The position numbers and the translations under genes are program-made. From Actinomycetota bacterium (GTDB lineage Bacteria; Actinomycetota; Acidimicrobiia; Acidimicrobiales; CAIXPF01): a stretch of DNA of 43,628 nucleotides. The notes below the pieces were generated by a model. That model was not told the DNA's origin. It searched no databases and saw only the letters and a list, made by a program, of their open reading frames with translations. This document shows positions 34,845-43,455 of the stretch, in pieces. How positions within the stretch are numbered: the stretch's first letter is position 1; every line of letters starts with the position of its first letter. The DNA is taken from the NCBI GenBank assembly GCA_016870475.1, contig VGBO01000015.1, positions 1 to 43,628 of the forward strand. The letters are read 5' to 3'.

Positions 34845-37033
34845 AGGAACCGCACCGCGGCGCGGACGAGCTGCATCCCGACATCATCGCCCAGGGACAT
34901 GATCGACTCCGGGTGGAACTGCACCGCCGCGACCGGCAGCGAACGGTGCTCCACCGCCATCACCACCCCGTCGTCGCTGCGCGCCGTCACCGACAGGGCC
35001 TCCGGCACGGCGTCGTCGAGCGCGAAGAGCGAGTGGTAGCGCCCCGCCGTGAACCGGGCGGGCAGCCCGGCGAAGAGCCGACCCGGCTCGGTGACGAACA
35101 CCTCCGACGGCTTGCCGTGCATCGGCGGGTCGAGCGTCCCGAGGACCCCGCCGAAATGCTCCACGATCCCCTGCAACCCGAGGCACACGCCGAACACCGG
35201 GAGACCGCGTTCGAGCGCAGCACCGACCGTCGCCGACACGCCGAAGTCCTCCGGTCGACCCGGGCCCGGCGACAGGACCACGAGATCCGGGCGGAACCGG
35301 TCGATCTCCTCGCCGTCGAGGCCCGCTCCGTCGGGGGTGACCCGCAGCGTTCGCACCTCCGCACCCGTCGCCCGCAGGTAGTTCGCGAGCGTGTGCACGA
35401 AGCTGTCCTGGTGGTCGACGAGCAGGACCCGTCGCCCCACTCCGACCGCCTCGCCCGCGGCGTCCATCGCCGCAGGCCGACCGAGGTTCGCGATCCGGAT
35501 CGCGTCGAGGAACGCCGACGCCTTCAGCCGGGTCTCCGCCTCCTCGTCGTCGGGGTCGGAGTCGTAGAGCAGCGTCGCCCCGACGCGCACCTGCGCTGCG
35601 CCGTCCTTCACCCGGATCGTCCGCAACGTCAGGCCCGTGTTCATGTTCCCGTCGAACCCGACGAGTCCGATCGCCCCGCCGTACCAGGCCCGCGGGCTGC
35701 GCTCGTGCTCCTCGATCCACTGCATCGCCCACGCCTTCGGTGCACCCGTCACCGTCACCGCCCACGTGTGGGAGAGGAATGCGTCGAGAGCGTCGAACCC
35801 GGGTCGCAACCGACCCTCGACGTGGTCGACCGTGTGGATCAGGCGCGAGTACATCTCGATCTGCCGTCGGCCGATCACCCGGACCGAACCTGGCACGCAG
35901 ATCCGCGACTTGTCGCTGCGGTCGACGTCGGTGCACATCGTCAGCTCCGACGCGTCCTTGTCGGAGTTCAGCAGCGTGAGGATCTGTGCGGCGTCGGAGA
36001 TCGGGTCGGTGCCACGCTGGATCGTGCCGGAGATCGGGCACGTCTCCACCCGATCCTCCTCCACCCGCACGTACATCTCCGGTGACGCGCCGACGAGGTA
36101 CTCGGCGTCACCGAGATTGATGAGGAAGCCGTAGGGGGCCGGGTTGCGGGATCGCAGACGACGGAACAACTCCGACGGCGGCGCAGGACAGGGCTCGGTG
36201 AAGCACTGACCGGGCACCACCTCGAAGAGGTCGCCACGACGGAACGCGACCTTCGCCTCGTCGACCATCGCCGCGTACTCGCCCGGTTCGTGATCGCAGG
36301 AGGCCACCACCGTCGGATCCGCCACGTACGGCGACGCCACGCCGGTCCGCGCCATGCCGGCGGTCGAACGCTCCCCCACCGCGAAGTCGTACCGCCGCAA
36401 CTCCGCCAGATCACGCCGGTGGTCGACGACGAGCAGTTCATCGGGCAGGAAGAGCACCAGGTCCCGCTGGTCGTCCGGACGATCGAGCCGCAGACGACAC
36501 GGCTCGAACTGGAACGCGAGGTCGTACCCGAACGCGCCGTACAACCCGAGATGCGGGTCGTCCGGCGACCGGAACAACTCGACGAGCGCCCGGACCACGG
36601 AGAACACCGACGGCTGCCGGCTCCGCTCCTCCTCCTCGAACCGACGCTCCGCCGGCGCGACCCGCAACTGCAGCGCGGCCGCCCCCGCACCCGCCGCAGC
36701 GGGCGCGACGTCGAGCACGTGCGGATGGGCCGAGAGCGCGCCCTCGACCGCACCGAGCAACACCAGCCCACGGTCGTTGCAGGCCTCCACCCGCACGGCA
36801 CGGTCACGCGTGGTGATCGCCAGCGGCGGATCGACGAACCCGAGATCCCAGCGCGTGTACCGCCCCGGGTACTCGTAGCTCGAGGACAGCAACACCCCAC
36901 GCCGCGCGTCGAGGCCGTCGATCAGGGCCGCGACCGCAGGCCGCGGCGCCACGAGCGAGACCGACCGGTCGACCCGCACCCCGCCGGCGGTCACGTAGAC
37001 GTCGGACACCACGTCACCCACCGAACCGCTCAC
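34835..37033 (-). CDS. trpE: Fused anthranilate synthase TrpE(G)
   Basis: One polypeptide of 732 residues carrying both anthranilate synthase components. The N-terminal chorismate-binding part (about 1-515) has [59 protein letters not shown] and [16 protein letters not shown]. The C-terminal class I glutamine amidotransferase (about 535-732) has [15 protein letters not shown], the nucleophile Cys in [11 protein letters not shown] and the His-Glu in QFHPESIMS. The layout and motifs match the TrpE(G) fusion known from rhizobia and related alphaproteobacteria, rather than the separate TrpE and TrpG usual in actinobacteria. A phenazine PhzE-type enzyme is less likely given the trp neighbours. The GTG start overlaps the groES-like stop as GTGA. 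trpD is not in the window. Confidence 0.93.
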   Translation of the reverse strand: MSGSVGDVVSDVYVTAGGVRVDRSVSLVAPRPAVAALIDGLDARRGVLLSSSYEYPGRYTRWDLGFVDPPLAITTRDRAVRVEACNDRGLVLLGAVEGALSAHPHVLDVAPAAAGAGAAALQLRVAPAERRFEEEERSRQPSVFSVVRALVELFRSPDDPHLGLYGAFGYDLAFQFEPCRLRLDRPDDQRDLVLFLPDELLVVDHRRDLAELRRYDFAVGERSTAGMARTGVASPYVADPTVVASCDHEPGEYAAMVDEAKVAFRRGDLFEVVPGQCFTEPCPAPPSELFRRLRSRNPAPYGFLINLGDAEYLVGASPEMYVRVEEDRVETCPISGTIQRGTDPISDAAQILTLLNSDKDASELTMCTDVDRSDKSRICVPGSVRVIGRRQIEMYSRLIHTVDHVEGRLRPGFDALDAFLSHTWAVTVTGAPKAWAMQWIEEHERSPRAWYGGAIGLVGFDGNMNTGLTLRTIRVKDGAAQVRVGATLLYDSDPDDEEAETRLKASAFLDAIRIANLGRPAAMDAAGEAVGVGRRVLLVDHQDSFVHTLANYLRATGAEVRTLRVTPDGAGLDGEEIDRFRPDLVVLSPGPGRPEDFGVSATVGAALERGLPVFGVCLGLQGIVEHFGGVLGTLDPPMHGKPSEVFVTEPGRLFAGLPARFTAGRYHSLFALDDAVPEALSVTARSDDGVVMAVEHRSLPVAAVQFHPESIMSLGDDVGMQLVRAAVRFLCR

Positions 37034-37389
37034 AGATACAGCCCCGGAGCGCTCTCCTGGAGACGCTCCGCAGCGACCGCGTGGACGTCCCGCTCCCGCA
37101 GGATGATGTAGTCGTCACCCCGGACCTCGACCTCGTAGCGGTCCTCGGGGTTGAACAGCACCTTGTCGGAGGCCTGCACGGTCCGGACCCCCGGCCCGAC
37201 CGCCACCACCGTCGCCCACGACAGGCGCTTGCCCACCTGGGCCGTGGCCGGGATGAGGATGCCGCCCGACGAGCGGCGCTCGCCTTCGGCCTGCTCGATC
37301 TTCACCAGGATGCGGTCGGCCAGCATCGTGATGGGCAGGCCCTCGTCGAGCCTGCCACGCGTCCTCGCGGCGCTTTCCGAGGGGGTCAC
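37030..37389 (-). CDS. GroES-like (Cpn10) co-chaperonin
   Basis: About 119 residues with a Cpn10 fold: [11 protein letters not shown], a mobile loop [14 protein letters not shown], then [19 protein letters not shown] and [14 protein letters not shown]. It is more divergent than housekeeping GroES and has an N-terminal extension and a C-terminal tail ([12 protein letters not shown]). No groEL is adjacent, so it may be a second co-chaperonin or a specialised relative. The start is uncertain: GTG 37389 is given, with GTG 37413 or ATG 37326 possible. Its stop overlaps trpE(G). It is divergent from the hydrolase at 37416. Confidence 0.8.
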   Translation of the reverse strand: MTPSESAARTRGRLDEGLPITMLADRILVKIEQAEGERRSSGGILIPATAQVGKRLSWATVVAVGPGVRTVQASDKVLFNPEDRYEVEVRGDDYIILRERDVHAVAAERLQESAPGLYL

Positions 37390-37415
37390 GGCGCGCGACG
37401 CTAGCTTCGCCACCC

Positions 37416-38039
37416 ATGACGACGGAACCCCGGATGCTCACCACCGTCGACGGCGTCGAGCTCGAAGCCGAATTCGCCGTGCCCGACGCCGCGTGGGGGG
37501 TCGTCGTCGCGACCCACCCCCACCCCCTCTACGGGGGCACGATGCGCGACGGGATCCCCGACGTGCTCTACCGGACGCTTCCCGGCCGCGGCCTCGCCGT
37601 CGCCCGGTTCAACTTCCGGGGCGTCGGCCGTTCCGGCGGCACCCACGACGACGGCGTCGCCGAACGCGACGACGTCCGTGCCGCCCTCGACGCCGCCCGC
37701 GCCGCCGTGCCCACCGGGCCGCTCGTCGTGGCCGGCTGGTCCTTCGGCGCCGACGTCGCCCTCGCTGTCGGCCACCCGGCGATCGACGGCTGGTGTGCCG
37801 TGGCGCCGCCGCTGCGGATCGTCGACCCCGCCACGATGCCCGCCGCGACCGATCCCCGACCGGTCCTGGTGCTCTGCCCCGAGAACGACCAGTACCGGCC
37901 GCCGGCCAGCGCAGCCGAGATCGTGGGGGCCTGGACCACCACGGAGCTCCGAACCGTCGCCGGGGCCGACCACTTCCTGTGGGGCCACGGCGGCGAGGTC
38001 GCGGACGCCGTCGAGGCGTTCACCCGCACCCTCACCTGA
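37416..38039 (+). CDS. Alpha/beta hydrolase
   Basis: A 207-residue serine hydrolase of unknown substrate. It has the oxyanion-region HPHPLYGGTM, RFNFRGVGRSGG, nucleophile Ser109 in AGWSFGADVAL, Asp158 in CPENDQYRPP and His186 in GADHFLWGHG, completing the triad. The pattern resembles short dienelactone-hydrolase or S33-like proteins. It starts at ATG 37416, divergent from the GroES-like gene with very little space between. Its stop TGA (38037-38039) directly abuts the hisF stop on the other strand, with no intergenic base. Confidence 0.88.
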   Translation: MTTEPRMLTTVDGVELEAEFAVPDAAWGVVVATHPHPLYGGTMRDGIPDVLYRTLPGRGLAVARFNFRGVGRSGGTHDDGVAERDDVRAALDAARAAVPTGPLVVAGWSFGADVALAVGHPAIDGWCAVAPPLRIVDPATMPAATDPRPVLVLCPENDQYRPPASAAEIVGAWTTTELRTVAGADHFLWGHGGEVADAVEAFTRTLT

Positions 38040-38810
38040 TCAGTCGACCGGACGAACCGACACCCCACCAGCCGCGAGCACGGCCTTCGCCTCGGCGACG
38101 GAATGCTCGCCGAAGTGGAAGATCGACGCCGCCAGCACGGCGTCCGCATGACCCTCGACCACCCCGTCCACGAGATGGTCGAGCGAACCGACCCCGCCCG
38201 ACGCGATCACCGGCACCCCGACGGCGCCCGCGATCGCCCGGGTGAGCGGCAGGTCGAACCCGTCCCTCGTGCCGTCCCGGTCCATCGACGTGAGCAGGAT
38301 CTCCCCCGCACCGCGCCGCTCGGCCTCGACCGCCCACGCAACGGCGTCGAGCCCCGTCGGCGTGCGTCCGCCGTGCACGAACACCTCGAACCCGCTCGGT
38401 GTCGACGCCGAACGCTTCGCATCGACCGCGACCACCACGCACTGCACGCCGAACTCCGCGGCCAGCTCGTCGATCAGCCCGGGACGCTGTACTGCGGCCG
38501 TGTTCACCGACACCTTGTCCGCACCCACCCGCAGCAACGCCCGCGCATCGTCGACGCTGCGGATCCCGCCACCGACGGTGAAGGGGATGAACACCTGCTC
38601 CGCCGTGCGACGGGCCACCTCGACGATCGTGCCCCGCGCATCGGAACTCGCGGTGATGTCGAGGAACACCAGCTCGTCCGCACCCTCGGCGTCGTAACGG
38701 GCCGCCAGCTCCACCGGATCCCCGGCATCACGCAGATCGACGAAGTTCACGCCCTTGACGACACGACCGCCGTCGACGTCGAGGCAGGGGATCACCCGCA
38801 CGGAACGCAC
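38040..38810 (-). CDS. hisF: Imidazole glycerol phosphate synthase, cyclase subunit
   Basis: It closes the imidazole ring with ammonia from HisH. The protein has 256 residues and a (beta/alpha)8 barrel. The catalytic pair is Asp11 in [15 protein letters not shown] and Asp130 in [21 protein letters not shown] and [11 protein letters not shown] bind phosphate. The start is GTG 38810, 9 nt after hisA. It is the last gene of hisD-hisC-hisB-hisH-hisA-hisF. Its stop touches that of the convergent hydrolase. Confidence 0.97.
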   Translation of the reverse strand: MRSVRVIPCLDVDGGRVVKGVNFVDLRDAGDPVELAARYDAEGADELVFLDITASSDARGTIVEVARRTAEQVFIPFTVGGGIRSVDDARALLRVGADKVSVNTAAVQRPGLIDELAAEFGVQCVVVAVDAKRSASTPSGFEVFVHGGRTPTGLDAVAWAVEAERRGAGEILLTSMDRDGTRDGFDLPLTRAIAGAVGVPVIASGGVGSLDHLVDGVVEGHADAVLAASIFHFGEHSVAEAKAVLAAGGVSVRPVD

Positions 38811-38819
38811 CGGGCGACC

Positions 38820-39581
38820 CTACCGGCCACCGTCGAGGGCGCCCGGCCCGGCGACGGCCGCCAACGCGTCCTCGACCGTGCACGCGCCGTCGTAGATCGC
38901 CTTGCCGACGATCGCACCGGCGAGACGTCGACCACCCACCTCGAGCGCCGCGAGCGCCGCGAGGTCGGCGGCACGGCCCACCCCACCCGACGCGATCACC
39001 TCGACCGACGTCGCCGCCAGCAGCTCCCGGTAGAGCCCGAGGTCCGGACCGGCGAGCGTGCCGTCGACCGCGATCTGGGTGGCGACCACGGCGTCGAGCG
39101 ACGCCGGGTCGAACCCGGCGAGCACCTCGAGGATCGACCGGCCGCTCGAACGTTCCCACCCGCGCACGGCGACGTCACGACCGTGGACGTCGAGACCGAG
39201 CACCACACGTCCGGACGCGGCGATCGCCGGCACCAACTCGGGGGTCTCGATCGCCGCAGTGCCGACGACCACCCGACGCACGCCGGCATCGAACAGGGCG
39301 GCAGCGGCCTCGACCGACCGGACCCCGCCACCGGTCTGCACCGCCACCCCGTCGACTGCGAGCGCCGCCGCGATCGCCGCGATGACCGGGCGGTTCGTCG
39401 GCTCACCCGACCGGGCCGCGTCGAGGTCGACGACGTGCACCCAACGGGCACCCGCATCGGCGAACACTCGGGCCTGACGCACCGGATCGTCGCCGTAGAC
39501 GGTCTCCCGGTCGTAGTCGCCCTGCGTCAACCGCACGCACCGGCCGCCGCGGAGGTCGATCGCCGGGAAGAGCGCGGTCAC
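38820..39581 (-). CDS. hisA: ProFAR isomerase HisA
   Basis: It converts ProFAR to PRFAR in histidine synthesis. The protein has 253 residues. Asp9 in LFPAIDLRGGRCVRLTQG and the second Asp in VLGLDVHGRDV are the catalytic acids. TGGGVRSVEAA and ASGGVGRAADL bind the phosphates. In Streptomyces and Mycobacterium the equivalent PriA also does the TrpF reaction. Here a separate trpF exists, so a single function is more likely. The GTG start 39581 overlaps the hisH stop as GTGA. Confidence 0.96.
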   Translation of the reverse strand: MTALFPAIDLRGGRCVRLTQGDYDRETVYGDDPVRQARVFADAGARWVHVVDLDAARSGEPTNRPVIAAIAAALAVDGVAVQTGGGVRSVEAAAALFDAGVRRVVVGTAAIETPELVPAIAASGRVVLGLDVHGRDVAVRGWERSSGRSILEVLAGFDPASLDAVVATQIAVDGTLAGPDLGLYRELLAATSVEVIASGGVGRAADLAALAALEVGGRRLAGAIVGKAIYDGACTVEDALAAVAGPGALDGGR

Positions 39582-40210
39582 GCCGCCCCCGCACAGATGT
39601 CGACGAAGGACCCCAACAGCGCGAGCCCGTTCCGACCCGACTTCTCCGGGTGGAACTGACAGGCCCACACCGACCCGCGCTCGACCGCGGCGACCACCGG
39701 GCCGCCGTAGTCGCACCGGGCGATGGCATGCGTCTCGTCGTCGGTCGCGTAGGAGTGCACGAAGTAGACCCACGGATCGACCGGCAGCGACGCCATCAGT
39801 GGCGACGGCCGGAGCAGCTCCAGCCGGTTCCACTGCATCTGCGGCCGCTTCACCCCGTCGGGAAGTCGCCGCACCGTGCCCGGCAACACACCGAGCCCCG
39901 CCACTCCTGGCGACTCCTCCGAACCCTCGTACAGGAGCTGCAGTCCGACACAGATCCCGAGGAACGGTCGACCCGACGCCGCCGCGTCGACCGCGACCTC
40001 GTCGAGGCCGCGAGACCGCAGCTCGTCCATGCAGCGACCGAACGCGCCGACACCGGGAAGCACGACACCCGCCGCCTCGCGCACGAGACCACGATCATCG
40101 GTGAGGCGCGCATCGGCGCCGACCCGTTCGAGCGCCTTCTGCGCCGAACGGAGGTTGCCGATCCCGTAGTCGAGGACGGCGACGAGCGGCGCCGACCCGG
40201 ACCGGCTCAC
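39578..40210 (-). CDS. hisH: Imidazole glycerol phosphate synthase, glutaminase subunit
   Basis: It supplies ammonia from glutamine to HisF. The protein has 210 residues and a class I glutamine amidotransferase fold. The triad is Cys87 in FLGICVGLQLL with His187 and Glu189 in ACQFHPEKSG. The N-terminal VLDYGIGNLRSAQKAL is typical. The GTG start overlaps the hisB stop and the stop overlaps hisA, both as GTGA. Confidence 0.97.
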   Translation of the reverse strand: MSRSGSAPLVAVLDYGIGNLRSAQKALERVGADARLTDDRGLVREAAGVVLPGVGAFGRCMDELRSRGLDEVAVDAAASGRPFLGICVGLQLLYEGSEESPGVAGLGVLPGTVRRLPDGVKRPQMQWNRLELLRPSPLMASLPVDPWVYFVHSYATDDETHAIARCDYGGPVVAAVERGSVWACQFHPEKSGRNGLALLGSFVDICAGAA

Positions 40211-40803
40211 GCCAGCACGCCCTTCGTGGACGGCACCTCGCCCCCCTCGATCCGCACCGCGTCGCGCAACGCCCGCGCCACGCCCTTGAAGATCGACTCG
40301 ACGATGTGGTGGGTGTTGTGGCCCCGCTCGCGGGTGACGTGCAACGTGATCGCCGCCGACGTCGCGAACGCCCGGAAGAACTCCTCGGCGAGCTGCGCGT
40401 CGAACGGCGGGCTGCCCTCGATCACCGGGTGGGCGGGGAACTCCACCTCCCAGTGCAGGAACGGGCGTCCCGACAGGTCGAGCACCACGTCCGCCACGGC
40501 CTCGTCGAGCGGCACCCGCACCGAGGCGAACCGGCGCACCCCGGCCCGGTCACCCCATGCCTCGGCGAAGACCGCGCCGAGCAGGATGCCCGTGTCCTCG
40601 ATCGTGTGATGGGTGTCGACCACCAGGTCGCCCGTCGCTCGCACCGTGAGATCGAACGAACCGTGGCGGGCGAGCTGGTCGAGCATGTGGTCGAAGAACG
40701 GCACGCCCGTCGCCACGTCGGCGACACCGGACCCGTCGAGATCGACGCGGACCTCGATCGCGGTCTCCTTCGTCGTGCGGGAACGGGCGGCGGAACGGCT
40801 CAT
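40207..40803 (-). CDS. hisB: Imidazoleglycerol-phosphate dehydratase
   Basis: A Mn-dependent dehydratase of histidine synthesis, 198 residues, single-function (no HisB-N phosphatase domain). Metal-binding motifs are FFDHMLDQLARH, VDTHHTIEDTG and ERGHNTHHIVESIFKGVARAL. It starts at ATG 40803, 15 nt after hisC. It ends in a GTGA overlap with hisH. Confidence 0.97.
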   Translation of the reverse strand: MSRSAARSRTTKETAIEVRVDLDGSGVADVATGVPFFDHMLDQLARHGSFDLTVRATGDLVVDTHHTIEDTGILLGAVFAEAWGDRAGVRRFASVRVPLDEAVADVVLDLSGRPFLHWEVEFPAHPVIEGSPPFDAQLAEEFFRAFATSAAITLHVTRERGHNTHHIVESIFKGVARALRDAVRIEGGEVPSTKGVLA

Positions 40804-40818
40804 GGAAACCCTCGAGGA

Positions 40819-41904
40819 TCAGGCGGCCGTCGCGGCACGCAGAGCGGACAGGAACGTATCGTTCTCCTGCACGGTACCGACCGTCACGCGCAGACACCCA
40901 CCGAGACGGGGCCACGACGCACAGTTGCGCACCAGTACGCCCGCGCCGAGCAGGCGCTGCCACACACCGTCGCCGTCGCCGTCGGCCGGACGGAACAACA
41001 CGAAGTTCGCACCCGACGGCCAGACCCGCACCCCGAGCGCGCCCATCGCCGCGACCAGCCGCTCCCGCTCCGCGACGATCTGCCCGACCCGGTGCTCCAT
41101 CGCCCCGGCGTGACGGAGCGCCAAGGACCCGGCGATCTGCTTCACCGCATCGAGGTGGTAGGGCAGGACCACCTTCTCGAGCTCCGCCACCACCCACGCC
41201 GGGCCGACCGCATAGCCGAGGCGCGCCGCGGCCATCGACCACGTCTTGGAGAACGTCCGGCTCACCACCAGCGGCAGATCGTCCGACAGCAGCGACACCG
41301 CCGACCACGGGGCGAACTGCCCGTACGCCTCGTCGACGACGAGGAGCCGCCCCTCCTCCGCGCACCGCTCCGCCACCGCGCGCACCAGCTCCGGCGGGTC
41401 GACCAGCCCGGTCGGGTTGTTCGGCGAGCACAGGAACACGACCTGCGGGTCGCCCTCGTCGAGCACCCGCCGCACCTCGTCCGCGCCGAGCACGAACCCT
41501 TCGTCCCGTTCCCCCTCGACCACCGACGCACCCGTCAGACGGGCGATGTGGCCGTGCAGCGCATAGGTCGGCTCGAACGTCGCCACCCGGCGGCCGTGCC
41601 CGGCGTAGGCGAGCAGGATCGTCTGCAACACCTCGTTCGAGCCGTTCGCGGCGAAGACCTGCTCGGCACCGAGCCCGTGCAAGGCGGCGATCCCGTCGCG
41701 TAACACCGTCGCCGCACGATCGGGGTACCGGTGCCATGCCAGCCCGTCGAGCGCCGCAGCGAGCTCGACCCCAAACTCCGCCGGCGGCGGGAACGGCGAC
41801 TCGTTCGTGTTCAGCCGGACCGGGACGGTGACCTGCGGCGAGTGGTACCCCTCCATCGCCACCAGATCGGGGCGCACCGACGGACGACGCCGGTCGGCGC
41901 TCAC
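40819..41904 (-). CDS. hisC: Histidinol-phosphate aminotransferase
   Basis: A PLP enzyme that makes histidinol phosphate. The protein has 361 residues and a class I/II aminotransferase fold. The PLP lysine is Lys220 in SRTFSKTWSMAAARLGYA, Asp191 is in LLVVDEAYGQF, and SPNNPTG and LNTNESPFPP are typical. The start is GTG 41904 (VSADRRRPSVRPDL), overlapping the hisD stop as GTGA. The open frame beyond it is antisense-like within hisD and is rejected. Confidence 0.96.
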   Translation of the reverse strand: MSADRRRPSVRPDLVAMEGYHSPQVTVPVRLNTNESPFPPPAEFGVELAAALDGLAWHRYPDRAATVLRDGIAALHGLGAEQVFAANGSNEVLQTILLAYAGHGRRVATFEPTYALHGHIARLTGASVVEGERDEGFVLGADEVRRVLDEGDPQVVFLCSPNNPTGLVDPPELVRAVAERCAEEGRLLVVDEAYGQFAPWSAVSLLSDDLPLVVSRTFSKTWSMAAARLGYAVGPAWVVAELEKVVLPYHLDAVKQIAGSLALRHAGAMEHRVGQIVAERERLVAAMGALGVRVWPSGANFVLFRPADGDGDGVWQRLLGAGVLVRNCASWPRLGGCLRVTVGTVQENDTFLSALRAATAA

Positions 41905-43196
41905 CGGGGCGCCGTCCGCATCTCGACCGACCGGGCGTGCGCGTCGAAGCCCTCGGCGCGGGCGAGCGCCGCGACGTGGGGGGCGACCCGGGCGAGACCC
42001 TCGTCGGACACCTCGACCAGGTGCATGTGCTTGCTGAAGTCGTCGATCGTCAACGCCGAGGCGAACCGGGCCGTACCCGATGTCGGCAGCGTGTGGTTCG
42101 GACCGGCCAGGTAGTCGCCGATCGACGCCGCACCGTTCCGACCGAGGAACACCGCGCCGGCATTGCGCACCCGCCCGACCTCCGCCACCGCCGCGTCGCA
42201 GAGCAGTTCGAGGTGCTCCGGAGCGAGCACATTCGCCACCTCGATCGCCTGGGCCGCGTCGTCGCACACGACCGCGAACCCGCTGTGGTCGAGCGTGGCG
42301 AGGATCTCCGCCTTCCGGGGCGCCTCCTCCACGAGACGGCGCATCGCCGCCTCGACGGCGTCGGCGACCGCCGGCGACCAGCACAGGAGCCACGCAAGCC
42401 CGTCCGGGCCGTGCTCGGACTGCACGATCAGGTCGATCGCAGCGAACTCGGCGGGCACCGTCTCATCGGCGACCACGACGACCTCGGAAGGACCGGCGAA
42501 CGCAGACGGCACACCGACGAGACCGCGCCCGGAGACCTCCCGCTTCGCGACCGCCACATAGACGTTGCCCGGCCCGACGATCACGTCGACCGGACGCACC
42601 GAAGCGGTGCCGAACGCCATCGCCCCGATGGCCTGGGCGCCACCGATCGCATACACCTCGTCGACACCCGCCACGGCCGCCGCGGCGAGGGTCACCGTCG
42701 GCACCCGACCGGACCGGTCCGGCGGCACGCACAGCACCACCTCGGCGACCCCGGCCACCCGCGCCGGGATGGCCGTCATCAACACGGTCGAGGGGTACCG
42801 GGCCCGTCCGCCCGGCACGTAGCACCCGGCCCGGGCAACCGGCTCGGTCCACGCCCGCACCCGCACCCCGCCACGCTCGTGCACGTGCTCGGGACGGCGC
42901 TGGGTCGCATGGAACGCCCGGATGGACTCGGCGGCCTCGGTCAGCGCCGCTCGCACGTCGTCGCCGACCTCGACGAGCGCAGCGTCGAGCTCGGCCTGCG
43001 GCACCCGGAACGAATCCGTCCGAACCCCGTCGAAGCGCTCGGTGTAGTCGCGTACGGCGTCGTCGCCACGGGCCTCCACGTCGGCGAGGATCTCCCGCAC
43101 GGCCGCGACCGGCCCCTCACCGACCGTGCCGGCCTGCGGCAACAGGGAACGGAGCCCGCCGGAGGGGACGCCACGGACGTCGAGACGCTGCAACAT
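41901..43196 (-). CDS. hisD: Histidinol dehydrogenase
   Basis: A zinc and NAD enzyme that oxidises histidinol to histidine in two steps. The protein has 431 residues. Visible features are GCYVPGGRARYPSTVLM, VYAIGGAQAIGAMAFGT, IVGPGNVYVAVAKREV, FAGPSEVVVVAD, and the zinc and general-base region QSEHGPDG. SKHMHLVEVSDEG is the C-terminal signature. It starts at ATG 43196 behind GAGG and is the first gene of the his operon. hisG, hisI and hisE are not in the window. Confidence 0.97.
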   Translation of the reverse strand: MLQRLDVRGVPSGGLRSLLPQAGTVGEGPVAAVREILADVEARGDDAVRDYTERFDGVRTDSFRVPQAELDAALVEVGDDVRAALTEAAESIRAFHATQRRPEHVHERGGVRVRAWTEPVARAGCYVPGGRARYPSTVLMTAIPARVAGVAEVVLCVPPDRSGRVPTVTLAAAAVAGVDEVYAIGGAQAIGAMAFGTASVRPVDVIVGPGNVYVAVAKREVSGRGLVGVPSAFAGPSEVVVVADETVPAEFAAIDLIVQSEHGPDGLAWLLCWSPAVADAVEAAMRRLVEEAPRKAEILATLDHSGFAVVCDDAAQAIEVANVLAPEHLELLCDAAVAEVGRVRNAGAVFLGRNGAASIGDYLAGPNHTLPTSGTARFASALTIDDFSKHMHLVEVSDEGLARVAPHVAALARAEGFDAHARSVEMRTAPR

Positions 43197-43205
43197 GACC
43201 TCGTC

Positions 43206-43211
43206 AGGCTA
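43206..43211 (-). promoter_or_regulatory. Candidate -10 (TAGCCT) of hisD
   Basis: TAGCCT on the minus strand ends 9 nt before the hisD ATG, in the 64-nt divergent gap. No clear -35 is present. Spacing resembles the trpF candidate. Confidence 0.35.
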
Positions 43212-43247
43212 TTGCCTCCGGCCCGACACCGTGCCATCGCACCCCCC

Positions 43248-43253
43248 TAGGGT
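43248..43253 (+). promoter_or_regulatory. Candidate leaderless -10 (TAGGGT) of the small gene at 43261
   Basis: TAGGGT ends 7 nt before GTG 43261, the spacing expected for a leaderless mRNA. There is no good Shine-Dalgarno between them. Confidence 0.45.
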
Positions 43254-43260
43254 GCGGGGC

Positions 43261-43455
43261 GTGCCCCGACCCGCAGCCGAGCTCGGATCGATCGCCACCA
43301 CGCTCGACGAACTCGCCCGCCGCATCCGGGCCCTCGCCGACGACCACCACGGCCGCAAGGACGAGGAGACCGGGATCGAACTCGACGAAATCGAACGGTC
43401 GCTCGCGAGCGGCCTCCGACGCCTCGAACGGCTCGTCCGCACCCTCGGCGGCTAG
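43261..43455 (+). CDS. Small helical protein of unknown function
   Basis: A 64-residue protein that I do not recognise. It is rich in Arg, Glu, Leu and Asp, with heptad-like leucines (LDELARRIRALADD, LDEIERSLASGLRRLERLVRTL). This suggests two helices or a short coiled coil. It has no membrane segment or Cys. The start GTG 43261 is supported by the TAGGGT seven bases upstream. It is divergent from hisD. Its stop shares the palindrome CTAG with the convergent endonuclease III stop. Confidence 0.65.
   Translation: MPRPAAELGSIATTLDELARRIRALADDHHGRKDEETGIELDEIERSLASGLRRLERLVRTLGG

Noticed and set aside
36661-36720. Dense GC block inside trpE(G) that looked like a repeat
   Set aside because: It is an Ala/Pro/Gly-coding linker ([13 protein letters not shown]) with no exact repeat unit.
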